This document shows, one piece after another, positions 24,601 through 37,934 of a stretch of DNA of 64,000 nucleotides (positions within the stretch are counted from its first letter, which is position 1; each line of letters begins with the position of its first letter). Source of the stretch: Echinococcus granulosus (Eukaryota > Platyhelminthes > Cestoda > Cyclophyllidea > Taeniidae); the NCBI RefSeq assembly GCF_000524195.1, contig NW_020170482.1, positions 56,828 through 120,827 of the forward strand. Reading direction: 5' to 3'. Below the pieces are notes generated by a model. The model did no database searches. It had not been told where the DNA came from and saw nothing but the letters and a program-made list of their open reading frames with translations. A program made the translations under genes and the position numbers.

Positions 24601-27600
24601 TTATGGTACTGAAAAAGGCATCCTAGCGAGGCCAAATTAAAATCCTCTCAGATACCATCTTTCAGACGGTTCGGATCGCATGTACGTCTGGCAAGAAGCT
24701 AAGCTGTCGTAGATAGACTTTCCTATCGTTAAACTCAAGATGCACGTTCCAACTTTTGGCAGTCCAAGGTCAAATTTTTCTCCCACTTTTAGCCAAATGT
24801 AGTGGGAGGTAAATTATGCTCTATCAGAAGTAGAGCCTGATCTAGGCTAGAAAATTGTATTGCGGGAGGTTTATATCGTTATATTATTCTTAAAATCTAA
24901 TTTTATACCGTAGAGGTGTATTACTGATACAAGCTGTAATACCTCCTGAGGCAAAAAATTTTCTGACTACTGGTTTGACTTGAACCAATCAGGAGGGCAG
25001 AACTTGACTATTTGCATTAACAACGTCGCGATGAGGCAAGGATTAAATTCTCGTCAAGTTTAGTTTTTAAATAGTTCAGACCTGAATTTTCATCGCCCTT
25101 CAACCTAATCTCTCCGAGAGTGGAACTTTTCCGTGGAATTATAAAGCCTTTTAACAGGCTACAACAGTCTGCCAATGCACAGAAGTATCTATTCACACTA
25201 GGGGCTCGTTTTAGTGAAAGTTGGTGGTGAGTAATCTCGAAAGCCCCAAAATAATACTTTTGGAGAAACAAGCCCTTCCACCATTCAAAACGGCCTCGGT
25301 GAGACTAATGTTCGTTTCCACACCTAAAGACGACTAGTCGGAGGTCCTGAAAAGTCTAGCTACCTCCCCAATAAACATATTAGCATAAATACTTTCACAA
25401 ATCCGCATTTGGACCTCACGAGACCTCAACTCAAATATTAAAGACAGTTCTACAAGCTAGTTTAGTAGGAGAAACGATCACAAATAAAAAAAAGGTAATC
25501 AAGTCCTACCTCTGCATAAAATTTACTTGACAAGCTCCAGATTCAGCCAAATGTAGCCGAGAATGCAATCGTAACATCTCAAAGGATTATATTTAGGGAC
25601 AAAAGGTGTCTTGCACTTGCCAAATTCATTTCAAATGGGGGAAAATCATGATCTTTGGGTTGACGAGATATTTTAAGAGCAGTGCTTTGATACCAATGAA
25701 AATTCGAATTCAACAAATTAGGGCCATTGTAAAGGAAAGGGAACGCAACGTTAAGACCTCTAACGAGTAGTTTTTTGAAAAGCCAGATCCTGCCTCAGTC
25801 TTTTCCTTTCACAAAATTCTGTCAAACTCCGTATCATTTAAAAAGATGGAAATTGTGATTTTTAAATATGCAAAGACCATACTACAAGAGAAAGGGCACC
25901 ATGCAGACTAGATGGTTTGGAAATCCAGAAATGCTCTACATCTACTCAAAAGTACAAAAGCTGAATTGGAAAGGCGAAAAAAGTACGACCATAGACCTGG
26001 AATGTACAACTTTTAGGGAAAACACAGGCTTAGGTGTTAAAAGCTAAATGCTAATATCCTAAATTGGTTTAAAAGTGGAAAAACACTGTGTTATACGACC
26101 TAAAAGCGACATTTCAAGCAATATACCAGATTCTCAAAGTTAATCTCTACCTGTTTGTGACTACTAAAATACCTTACACAAACAACACAGGTTTGAGATG
26201 GTTCCGGATCTTCCGAGAGGTCTTACCTCAGCACACTCGGCCTTGGCCTCCTCCTCAGTGAGAACATGATCTACGAGTTGGCGGTACGCAAGGAATTTCA
26301 TGCTGTGACAAGCAGAGCACACCTCCTTGTAAACCTGATAACCTCGCCGTAAAGAGGCATGATCGTGGGAGGATAGCATGCCCCGATGCGGCCAGTTCAG
26401 CTTCGTAGGATGTACGATTAACTCAGTGGCGAAGACCGGTACCGCCAGCGCCACCGCACCCACAGCTGTTGCTCCAGCGATCAGACACAAATGCCTCACC
26501 GTCGGGATTGTTGACTGGTACTATAGGTAAGAGGGAAAAGCGTAGACACTGTATCAAACAAAGGCCACTATCTAGATACTATAGGGTTAGATTCAAGTAG
26601 TATCTGTTAATAGTCCACTTATGAAGCAGTTCTGTTCATGATTATGAAAACTTCTGAGAGGACTCAGACAAAACTCTTGTAGCAAGAAGAGGAATTTCCA
26701 AGAACTGCGATAATATCTGGGGTAATGGAAATGTGTATTCCAACTTCAAAATCGGCGAACTCTGTGTTAATGTAATTTGGGGATGCAAACAGTTTACCCA
26801 ATGTTTTGCGATAAAAAAGTGGAGAAGTTAGTTCCTGAAATCAGAGATAAAAAGCGCAAACCTGCCCACCATAAATAGTTAAAAATCCCAAAATCTATAA
26901 TATATGCACATGCATAACTAAAAAGGAGAGGTCCTTATGGTCCCATCAAAACGTAGTAAAAAACGACTCTCCCAGTGGCTGACAACTAGATATAGGCGAC
27001 TTAAATAACTGCATAGCAAGCAAAAACCTGCATTTCGTTGAATTTCATTGTCACTTAGTTAATGACAGCATCCAAGGAAGTAAAAGGCTTGCAAACAGGA
27101 TAACACTGGTATTTCTTCATACAAAAAACGGGGACACTACCACCTTATAACTACTTAATTCATAACCAATGTACGAGCCTGACTCTCTCATAAAAATTCC
27201 CTTTATAAAGTAAAAACAAAATTTAAAGCGTAAACAGTTTAAAAATACCAGATGAAACTGGATACGAGAGGTGGTAAGAAAATACTTCCTATTCAATACT
27301 CAGTGCTCATGCATGTACTTAGTGCCCAAGAAAACCTTTGGCACATCAAAAATGATTGTTTCATTTTAAGCATTTCATGGAAAACAAAATCGTATTAAAT
27401 AGGATATGTATTCCGTTGGTCATTAATAAATGAAAGCACCACAACAGCCATATCTTAAACTGAAAAACAAACCCACCTTAATAAAGTGGGCGTAAATTCT
27501 GCTTACAAAGCATAACAGTGAGAGAGGAAAAGCAACCCCATTTAGAATCAATGCTGGAGAGGGTTCTGGCAAACTACATGAGCTTTTGAAATGGAACAAA

Positions 27601-27732
27601 AAGCCACGTCTGACACCTATATCTACTACCGTCGCAAATACGGCAAAAATACAAAAACAGTCCACAACTAACATTTGTAATTCGTACCCGACTAAGCAGA
27701 CGCGTGAGCAAACCACGGAAACTCGCTGACAT
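18670..27732 (-). CDS. CYC1: Cytochrome c1, haem protein of complex III, 4 exons
   Basis: Cytochrome c1 of the ubiquinol-cytochrome c reductase, inner mitochondrial membrane; carries electrons from the Rieske protein to cytochrome c. Exons in transcript order are 27732-27688, 26520-26227, 22170-21975 and 19013-18670; phases match and give 292 residues. Exon 1 encodes only 15 arginine-rich residues ([15 protein letters not shown]), a plausible matrix-targeting presequence, followed by a hydrophobic stretch at residues 25-45 suitable as the sorting signal. The haem-attachment motif CSACH is at residues 83-87 and the expected axial methionine is Met206 in LTMTPP. Other family blocks are NNGAFPPDL with [10 protein letters not shown] in exon 3, and NPYFPGGAL with DDGTPA-like ADGTPAS in exon 4. 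The single C-terminal anchor is at about 250-268 followed by a basic tail. Introns of 1.2, 4.1 and 3.0 kb make this the most extended gene here for its coding length. Confidence 0.94.
19014..21974. other. CYC1 intron 3
   Basis: A 2.96-kb intron. Open frames inside it (for example near 20668-21021) lack family motifs and are not supported as exons. Confidence 0.7.
22171..26226. other. CYC1 intron 2
   Basis: A 4.06-kb AT-rich intron with no recognised gene, RNA or repeat unit that I can support. Confidence 0.7.
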
Positions 27733-29266
27733 ACCGACCCAAGTAACGCGCGACAACGCGGTTTTCAAACAAATATTCGAGTATGTTACCTGTAAATTCA
27801 TTTGCCAAAGCAAATAATATACTCATCATTGTCTTACGCCCAATGCAAGAGAAGTTGCTCTACTAAACATGTTTGTCCTATGCCGCCTATACAATTCAAC
27901 AAGTTTCGAGTGGGCTACCGAAAATATAAATGATGTAATGGAATGCAACTTTTGAAGACACACTTTTATGTCTTGACTTATTATGGCACTTCTCCTTTTC
28001 TAAGAATGTCGTCTTACTTTCTTCCGCACTGAACTGCTACTATCCTATCTGCAAATAATCATTGCAATAGAATATTGGGTCACAAGACTTCCACGAAGAG
28101 AAAAGAATGTATAGTACTAGGGCAGATCACACATATTCAAGGTATAGAAGTGATGTGGACTAATAGATTGGACCGGATGCCAGCACACCCGGCAAGGGTA
28201 CAATGGCGGATAATTAAAGTTACCCCTTCACCAAAACTGAGAGTTAAGCAACAGGCCTATTGCAATATTTTGTGTTAGCACGGATGAAAAAAATAGCTTA
28301 GCATCCTGATTCCGTCTTGAAATCGTAGGAATTTATAGCAGCTTGGTAGAAGACATATTACAGACGTACGGAAGACCTGTGACCGCTGGCATGACCTGGA
28401 GGCCATGCCGGAGAGCGGAAGTACAATCTACACAAGCCTAAGTGCCCCATGGTCAAAAGCGGACCGAAAAGCTACATCAAGGTACTACTGTTATCTCTTT
28501 TCCCTAGTGGTTTATAAACTGCTACTTATATGAGTTCAAGGATGTCTTTTGTTGTGGGATGTATGCTCTTAACCAGACTGAAAGCGTCGTAGCTAGCATT
28601 TCCAAGCAGAAAGTCAAGAAATAACTTTAAACTTTAGAGGAGTCCTTTAGTTGCTAGCTCGATTTATTTAGCATGCACAGTTAAAGACGTTGAACCCCGC
28701 TGTCGTTTGGACGCCACCACTTAAGACCCACTCAACGTTCCCCAAGATAGTTAACCCAACCAATCCTTCCACAACCAAGTTTAAGCACCACTAAATCGAG
28801 ACCCTTCAACTTAATCCCGCACGGTTAGGTATTCAATACGTATAGCATGGCGTAACCGCAATAGGCAAACGAGGTTTCCAGGACGAACCGCTGCATCAGT
28901 TCGATCATGTACTTACCAAATTACAAGTTACTTTGTCAAGCTTAAATGTAGGTAAAACTTCTTAGAAATGGATTAGTCAAAGTTACGCCCACCAAATTCT
29001 AGGCCCTAGGAATCACCTCCACACCTTCCCATCACAATGGCCAAATCCCATAATTCGTCCAAGCGCGATGAAACATACCCAGTGACTCCACCCAATCAGC
29101 ATCGCACACTGCCGCACTAGCCAATCAGCTTGCTGGCTGATCGTGATCGATGTGCGCTTCGGTGCGTGGGTACGTGCAGGCTCGTAGGTGCAGTTCACTG
29201 CTGGCGCTGTTAACGTCGCCGGGCGAGTCATACCTTGCTATTCCCCGCCCTGACAGATTTCTCCGT
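27733..29266. other. Divergent promoter region of CYC1 and the four-helix membrane protein gene
   Basis: Head-to-head intergenic region of about 1.5 kb. The last 250 bp before the plus-strand gene are noticeably GC-richer than the rest and contain several CGs and reverse CCAAT-type words (CCAATCAG at about 29093 and 29120), consistent with a housekeeping-type promoter. No other gene was seen. Confidence 0.55.
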
Positions 29267-32200
29267 ATGGCAAAGGACGGACGCGTTAACACGAATGCCG
29301 GTGGTGCCATGGGCAACGGTGAACCGCGTCTGCGACACCAAAGGAAGCGTCCAAGGCGCTGCGCCATTGGCTGTTATCACGCCAGTGCGGTTATTCTCCT
29401 CATTGGTGTTGTCGTGGCTCTGGCTGGTGTCTCGTCTAGTCGTCTCTTCGACATCTTTATCTATGATAATCGCCATCCGCCCCTCTTCCATCACATCTCC
29501 ATTCATGTAGGCCTCTTTGACGTTAGGGGCGAGATTACGGGCAACGAAGCTAACCCAGTGGTTGAGGCACTGGCGTATCCGCCTGTTCTTGATGGTATGT
29601 TTTGACCCTATTTAATTGCCGCACTGTTTTCATCACTTCCTAACATCACAAATACACTTCATTTTTATCATCAAGTTATGTTAATTGTGATTGCAATAAA
29701 TCGTGGCGCAAACCAGCGGTTTAAGGCTAAAGCGGTAAAGTTGATGTAGTATTTTCAACGTGGGGATGACCACGTATCTCTAGTTTTGGAGCAGTGGTTG
29801 AACTCGTCAGTTCGGTAGTACAAGTGCTTTATTTCCATAGTCGAATAAAACATCTGAGAGGCTTTTGCGGTTGATTAGCCTCTGAAATCTTGGAGGAGAA
29901 CCTATTGATGACTACCATCTAATTTACCCTTTAAGGTATTATAAGATATGAGACTGAAATTGTCTTTCCAATCTGTATGCAGATAACTTATTTTGCTTGA
30001 AGACTTTTCCGTTTTTGCCCCTACCTTCCAATTCATTACATAAGTCGAGGCTTGTCCAATCTTTTATCAGGGCCATCATCCCGTTGTTGTAGTAACGTTT
30101 CTTGCTTCTATCTTCTTTATAGAGGTTTTTTCCCCCCAGGGGATTGATTAAACTCCCACCACCCCCACTGCTCTATATGGTCCGAAACTTAACGTTGGGA
30201 TGAATTGTCGAGACACCGGTTTCCCTGCTTTGACTCTCTTCAGATTTATCACTTTACGATAGGTGCCTTTCTTTCATGTCAAAAGTTGGTTAGAGGAGGT
30301 TCATGTTCAAGTTACCATACGCTGTGCTGTCTTTTGGTGATGAGGAAGCATCATCCCCCCTGGAGCGTGATTGGTGAACGTTCTGTAAACTCATCGCCTG
30401 TGCCTCGACTAACTCGATTCTAACCCCTCCTTTCAGAGCCGAGTTGGTTAACTGCAAAAGCTGCCTCCGTGATTGGTATAATCTTCGGCCTCCTTGCTCT
30501 CATTATCCACGTGGCCCTTCTCTGTTGTTATCGTGGCCGAGAGGACAAACCATGGGGAACTGTTGCGGTGGAAGTCCTTTTTCGTCTTATCACCGGTAGG
30601 TTTGGCTTATTTGGTGAATCGTGGAGTTCATGGATGGCTCCTGATCAGAACCTGAATTGGCTTTTTAAAGTAGACGTCGAGTTCGTTTTGTGTAGTTGAC
30701 GCGTCTTTTTATGCTGCGACACGATTTGAATTAGAATGATTACCTCAAGTATTAAACTTGTACCAAGAAATGCCCGAAAAACCGTCGTTTAGTGAAGTTA
30801 CGGGAACGTTTTAATTTCTGGATGATAATTCAATAAATATTTGAAAAAGCTGATCGAGTACTATTGCTACAGACTTCACGAATTCCTGCATGGTCTGTGT
30901 TTTAGCTAGAATCCAACTTTTTGGAGGAATAGATGGATGGCTAGGCGGTTTGATGGTTGAACGAGCAGGCGAATGAGTAGTCGGTTGGATGGATTTCTGG
31001 ATGGTCAAGGAGATGAGTGGTTGAAAGATTAGGTGAACGTCTGGAAGATTGAATGTTTGAGCATAGTGAGAGATGGAAGGTCTACCATCCCACATTTCCT
31101 CGAAAGTGCCAATTCATCTTGAATCACACTTAAAGTTTTGCATATTTACTGAGGAAACAGATGAGGTTAGGAATTGCCGCCATAATTCAAATTGGAAGAA
31201 TTGGAGGATCAACCACGGTGAAACAGGCTGTATGAGGAAGAAGGGGATTCTTACAAACTGCACGTTGAGAACTCCATCCCAATTCAGGTCCTGATCCCCA
31301 CTGGAATCAAATTATGGTTTTACTCTATAGTGGACAAATTCTACAGCTTCTTAAAAGTTAAGGTTTAACAGATGATAATATTTGTGTGGACTCGGGTGTG
31401 GGGTATTCCACATTTATGGGACAGGTAAACTGTGTGGGTGCATTCAAAACTAGGCGCAGATACTCGGTATTGAGCTCTCTGAAGTGACTTTTTGTAACCT
31501 GTAGGGAGGGTACTTGTTAAAGGCATGGATTTGCGTTAGTCAGCCAGTCAGTCAGTCTATTAGACCGCCACCCTTTGTATGTGCTTTGCTACTTTCATGG
31601 CATTTCAATTCTCCGTATCATGGAATCTCGGTTGAATGAGGCAGATGGAAGTGATTCTGGAAGTAATGCTAATTTGGTCGCTTCACGAACTGACTTGAAT
31701 TCGTTTACTAACCTGGAAAAGGTTGTCGTCAAATTCCTTGGATGGCACTTGGAGGAAAGTAGTGTAGTAGAACTGGCCGTAACGAGGTAATTACCGTGGT
31801 GAAGCACTCAAAGGTAGTCGAATAGATATGCGATCGGATGGGTGTGTGGAGTAGATGGATGATGCTAAGGGAGTTTCATTGAAGTCTACTAGTTACACCA
31901 CCCCTACTTGTGATCGTGTCTTCGCAATAGACTTCCTTGTAGAAGCAAAAGACCTCACTGATTGCTGCAACTCCACGTTACGTGATGCTAAGTCAAGTAA
32001 TCCATGCATCCCATAATCCCCTCTTCCATCCAACCTATAATGCCACCTCTTCTACACTTTTGCCTCGCAAATCAGCCGAGTATCATGCGGGATGGTTCAA
32101 ATCACGATGCGGGTAATCAAACGGTCGGAAACCGCACACTCTCCCCATTTCGAAATATGAAGCATCATGAATGCACCGACACTCACTGTTCTATAGATTG

Positions 32201-33634
32201 TCCTCCCTCCCTCTCTCCCTCCTTCCAGGGGTTCCTTAAAGAGTGTTAAAAGTCAGAGGAGATGCCAAATCACACCTCTAATGTGAGGAGAAAAGAAAAA
32301 ACGGCAAATTAGGGTCCCTCATTAAGGAAAGTGAGTTCCCATGATTGGTTCAAAGGTTGGAAATTAGCCTGCGTTACCACTTGAGAGACATCTGAATAAT
32401 CCATTAAGAGTGGAGGCAGTACACCTCGTGGATTACCTACGTGAACGTTTGCCACTTTAGCATGTTCGCTTTCAGGACCTCACTACATGATGCTTCAAAC
32501 TGATTGAGCACCTCACCCCTTTGAGACCACCACTGACTACCTGTCCTCCCGTCACTCCTTCATTTGTGACACGTGATCTCCTTCGACAGGACACGGCCTC
32601 CACACTGAACTGTGCCAGATGTCACCCATCGGCGGTCATCACTTAGCCTCATCAAATCCTGCTTCTAAATTATTATTGTGTTTGCACAACAGAACTTGCA
32701 TACCTGACAATGGACATCGTCCTGTCAAGTGTGTGTGACGCCTCCATCTTTCCTGCTGGAGTTCGGCACCACGAATATGTGCCACTTCTTCTCTGTCATT
32801 TTTTGATATCTGGGGTCGCGTCATGTTGTGATGCAAAGAAGTGGGCTGGATTTTAAAGGATCAAATTGTGAGGTGGAATATTTTCAATCGGAGAAGTGGC
32901 AGCAGTACCGGTGGATAGGTTGGTCAGTTCTTCTGCGACAATTTTAAGGTGTTAAAGAATCCCCGCTTTTTGGGCATATGCCTTTTCTAATAAATCTAGC
33001 ATTCCATGTCTTATATTTCTGTTTCCATTCACCAGTTCCAGAGGTGTTTTCTCGTTCTCCCGTGTAATACTCCCGTCTGGACCCACGAAGCCCTCTCTCC
33101 ATCCGTCACCCACCTTCAAACATTTTAAATCCACCCACTGGTGAATTTGTGAGGAAAGCACATCCGTTTTTGGCTTTTCACTTCCCATTTAATTTCCTCA
33201 TTGCTAATTTCCTTCCAGTTCATGAACATTTTCCCCTTGTAGTCATTGGTTTGCTAGTTGGTCTCAGTCTGGCGGAGTCGGAAATCGAAGGCGTCCATAA
33301 TCACGGTGACGAAACCCTGATCCGCATGCTTCAAGCGAATCGGCTCCTTGGAATCAGCGCCGAAGTTGATAAATCTGCGGTTCCATCGAACACCGATGAA
33401 GTGCACCACGCCCCCTCCCCTCTGTCCTCTAACTCCATAGCTGAATTTAACCTGGTCCTATCTGATCCTCGACAGAGTTTTTACTTTCTCATTGCTGCCG
33501 ACTTCATCTCCCTATTGGCCTTCCTCATGACACTGGTCTACTTTGTGCGTCTTAGTGAACGCAAGGAGGAATTTCGGAAGCAGCTTCAAAAAGCCAAAGT
33601 AGCAAAACCTGTGTCTGAACGACCGCTTCTGTAA
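29267..33634 (+). CDS. Four-helix membrane protein of unknown family, 3 exons
   Basis: Not recognised. Exons are 29267-29594, 30437-30595 and 33219-33634, with matching phases, giving 300 residues. Hydrophobic helices are visible at about 35-57 (SAVILLIGVVVALAG), 115-137 (VIGIIFGLLALIIHVALL), 164-180 (FPLVVIGLLVGLSL) and 252-276 (FLIAADFISLLAFLMTLVYF). The N-terminus before helix 1 is strongly basic (RHQRKRPRR) and the C-terminus after helix 4 is charged (RKEEFRKQLQKAK), so both ends are probably cytosolic. A long loop with a histidine- and proline-containing stretch sits between helices 3 and 4. The helix 1-loop-helix 2 spacing and the words HVGLFDV recall the claudin/PMP22 superfamily, but the cysteine pair and tryptophan signature of claudins are absent, so this is only a guess. 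Intron 2 contains dispersed repeat R1 and an antisense open frame. Confidence 0.75.
30900..31080. repeat. Degenerate ATGG-rich tract
   Basis: Decayed ATGG/GGAT repeats inside intron 2 of the four-helix gene, similar in unit to the microsatellite at the start of the window. Confidence 0.45.
31880..32750 (-). repeat. Dispersed repeat R1, copy A
   Basis: The reverse complement of this stretch matches 49205-50470 closely over two blocks: about 32257-32704 with 49213-49663, and about 31880-32192 with 50178-50470. Identity within the first block looks above 90 percent by eye. About 450 bp more sequence separates the blocks in copy B than in copy A, so A may carry a deletion or B an insertion. A short polypyrimidine tract at 32203-32228 sits at the junction in A. 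Class of element is unknown: no transposase or reverse-transcriptase motif is seen in it. Confidence 0.88.
32952..33188 (-). other. Antisense open frame with a faint ankyrin-like tail
   Basis: A 78-codon frame opposite intron 2 of the four-helix gene. It contains a possible internal CAG acceptor followed by WVDLKCLKV and a stretch ENEKTPLELV that faintly resembles an ankyrin-repeat turn (TPL-LA). There is no convincing upstream exon. It may be chance, a pseudogene fragment or mobile DNA. Confidence 0.2.
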
Positions 33635-35155
33635 AGTATTAACCTTTCCTGATAGCCTTTAAGTAACAAGAATATTGCGCCTCTGATTTTTACCACCGAT
33701 ATTGTGACAATTGACAACTATGGCTTGTTTTCCTAATTGGTTTTGCCATTAACAATTAAGTGCAATCATGAACTTTTGTGCTGATGTTTATGGGCTAGAC
33801 GAGGGGTTGCTAGGTCAGAGGACCGTGATCGACGCGTAGAACATGTTAAGGTCAAGGTCAGTTGGATAGTCTCCGATCGTCCCCGCATTTATTAAGGCTA
33901 ATCGAGAAGGTTGATGAGCTGGTGGCTTTGTAACCTTTTAGATGCGTCGATAGTTATACTAGGTGAGAAGTTCGCTTGGTTTCTTTGTTTTCTGGAGTTT
34001 TGCTGATTTAGTCTCGTGATGGAGTCATTTGGAGTGAATGTACGCCAGCAAACTGTAGACTGCTTCCATCTTCCTTCTCGAGGCTCTCAGTAGAATAGTC
34101 GCTGCGGTCCACTAGGGGCTACTAGGATATCAAGGGGAGAGCGACTACTGTAGGCCAGATTGTTTATTACTTCAGTGTGACGTCGAACGTGCTCCTCTGG
34201 TCCCACTGGCTCCCCTACTCCCGCTCCTCAGGCCGAGAACGCTCTCCCTTCATTTCATCCCCTACGCCTCCATCAATGCCTTTACGACAAGATTCGGTGT
34301 AAACACAGGTGTCACCCCGTGGGTGTTTTGGGGCCAGGGCATCAGCCTTGTCCCGATGGATGCCCCACATGTGCGCTTGGGTAGGAAAAGTGGACTGTCG
34401 TGTGTGTAACACTGATGAACAAAAAATGCGTTAACTTATCTGTAAACAGGCGGTTTTCGTGTTGGTACTGTTCCGCGTAGTAGAACAAACAATGATTCAC
34501 CAACTATCGGCCAGCATTCTGTGCTAATCACCGCTGCGCTTCAGTTAACTCGCGCCGTCGAAGGCATTGACTCGGGGGCGTTACTCGACTCGGGGCGATG
34601 ATCCACAACGAGTGTACTTCTCTTCTGAAATTTTCCTAGCCCATAACCCATGATAACTGACAATCTACTTTAAAGCTAGGCTTCTTTGAAACATCACTGA
34701 AATCGGTCACTCTTGTTCGCCAGCGGGTGGAGGGAGCTCCATTGTAGAGCCACCTCAGGACCGGGAGACTGATAGCCATGACGGAGTGAGCAGAGCGGCC
34801 TCATGCTACTGTGAAAAACGTTCTAGGCGCAAATTTTTAGGCAACACAAGCGAACATCCTTCAAACCCTTTCACCTTGTTTGTTTATGTAAGTAACTTTT
34901 TATCATGTGCTTTGTTTACGGATGGTAGCAACAACTCCATCTCTACCACCCTCTAATGAATTAAAACAAGGATTAAAACAATAACAACGACAGAAAAGGA
35001 GTTGCAAAATTGCCACAACATTGGCAAGGTACGGATGGTCCTGGCTCTACGCATTAGCATTCAGCAGGGAGACAACCATCCAACCAATCAACCAATAGTT
35101 AGTCGCACGTGCGGAGGTGTGTGCACGCACTGCGTACGCGTACACGAGCATCTTG

Positions 35156-35165
35156 CCATATATGG
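35156..35165. promoter_or_regulatory. CArG box (candidate SRF site)
   Basis: Perfect CCATATATGG, matching the CC(A/T)6GG consensus for serum response factor/MADS proteins. On the plus strand two CCAAT words lie about 60-75 bp upstream, the same order as in the actin promoter, but no gene is recognised downstream. Confidence 0.45.
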
Positions 35166-35869
35166 CCATTAATTTTGTATTGGTCACTGTGTCGGCATCT
35201 GTATGAATGCCTACGTGCGTGCATGCGTGCGTGGGTGAGTCCATGTGCAGGTGGGTGATTCATCTCCTCGCAACTCCGCCCATTCAAGTAAACGGACAAA
35301 GCCCATCACCCCTCTGGCACAATTTCATGTAGCCGCCCCAACCCCGATCATGCGGGTGGTCTCCTCGCCTTGTCGGGATAGTGACACGGTTTCGTCGAGT
35401 AGTAGTGTAACTTGAGTCACGTGCGTCGCTTCTGAGGTGGAGGACTTGGCTGTGAACACGGGAGGTCTGTGCGTCTAGCCTTTCCCACGGACGGTTGGAC
35501 GATTTTCGCCGGCATTCTGTGGTCGCCTATCGGGCAGATTTCGGTTCGACTTGATCCCTTGGAAGCTTAGATAATCCAGGTTATTGATTGCTCCGACCCT
35601 CTCTCTTAGTAATTAGCCCATCCCGTGTCTTCGTCATTTGTCAACACTATTGAAGGGTTTGAGTGGTGCCAAATTGCTACGTGGAGTGCAAATCAATTAT
35701 TTGACAAAAAAAACGGCACCATCAAAGAGCAAAGTTACAATTTAGCCTGTTTCAAAGTTCACGCATCCCTGCAGCGCACTCCAACTTACCAGTGGCTAGA
35801 TTTTGTTAGAAGGGAGTCATGCAGTGAGGCAGGAGTTACGGCGTTGACAGTTGTCAAGGTGCGAAGCGG

Positions 35870-35879
35870 CCATATATGG
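35870..35879. promoter_or_regulatory. CArG box (candidate SRF site)
   Basis: A further perfect CCATATATGG, identical to the site in the actin promoter. It lies about 670 bp beyond the actin stop codon, so it could serve as a downstream element or belong to an unrecognised transcription unit. Confidence 0.4.
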
Positions 35880-36546
35880 CTATGCCTTGCATGTGTGCAC
35901 ACAAGGCTGCTTTGTTTACACGGTTTGAGTCACAAACCTGCACGCACACAACCTCGCGATATACTTTCAATCATCGAGGGATTCTGTGTACAGATATCGC
36001 ACCCCAGCAGCTTTGAGTGAGACGGGTTGTAGGAGCTAAGGCCCACGGATGTCGACTTGTCCACCTATAGTTTTTGGGATCGGATAAAGTGAGGGGTTCA
36101 CTTTCGTGAGGGGTGTAGGTAGATCTTTCCGTAGAGGACATGGTACCGCGATCCCGCGCGCGGCCCGTGTACACCCACCCAGAGACTCGCACCAAAATCA
36201 AGCCCCCTCGTGATTCCTACTCATGAGAGCCAGTAATGAGCAATCTGCACCCCGACTCGGGAGTCACGGGATTCCACAACAATCACTCTGGGCGAACCAA
36301 AGGCCAGATAGAACCCTCCCCCCAGAGAGGAAAGCACCAGACTCGCACTCCCAAGCTCACCAGAACACGAACAACGGGCAGAACGCAGACGTATCTACCC
36401 AAACTAACCCCTTCCCACAACCTAAGACTTGAGCTAGTGCCCTAAGGGGAACAGACACCCTAACAGCAAAACAGACTGACCAAGACGTGGGGACAGTGTA
36501 TTGATAGTCAGAAGTAAAAACGAAATGCGGGAAAGCGGGGGAGGAC

Positions 36547-37830
<1,284 letters not shown>

Positions 37831-37837
37831 TCATTAG

Positions 37838-37847
37838 CCATATATGG
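37838..37847 (-). promoter_or_regulatory. Actin CArG box
   Basis: Perfect CCATATATGG about 15 bp upstream of the TATA box. SRF-bound CArG boxes are the classic control element of animal actin promoters. A reverse ATTGG (CCAAT on the actin strand) lies further upstream at 37929-37933. Confidence 0.75.
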
Positions 37848-37928
37848 CAATCGCGGTTAACCAATTAACTGAGGCGACCATAATTGTTGAGAGTGCGTCA
37901 CCTAGTGCGAGCACTTTTCGCGTGAGCG

Positions 37929-37933
37929 ATTGG
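37929..37933 (-). promoter_or_regulatory. Actin CCAAT box
   Basis: CCAAT on the coding strand, about 82 bp upstream of the CArG box; positional support only. Confidence 0.4.
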
Positions 37934-37934
37934 C

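Larger units (their letters stand above)
33635..36546. other. Gene-free stretch with promoter-like elements
   Basis: No coding gene recognised. It contains two perfect CArG boxes (35156-35165 and 35870-35879), two CCAAT words at about 35080-35095, and TGCG/TGCA-rich alternating sequence around 35100-35240. An open frame at 35625-36020 (131 codons) has no recognisable motif. Confidence 0.55.

Noticed and set aside
27733..27813. Extension of cytochrome c1 upstream of 27732 in the same open frame
   Set aside because: The ATG at 27732 already gives an arginine-rich presequence; the extension starts from a non-ATG codon.
29150..29266. Upstream in-frame extension of the four-helix protein to 29150
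   Set aside because: The added 39 residues lie in GC-rich probable promoter or UTR sequence and the ATG at 29267 begins a more typical basic N-terminus.
35625..36020. 131-codon frame on plus in the gene-free region
   Set aside because: No motif, no acceptor or donor logic, and composition similar to surrounding non-coding DNA.
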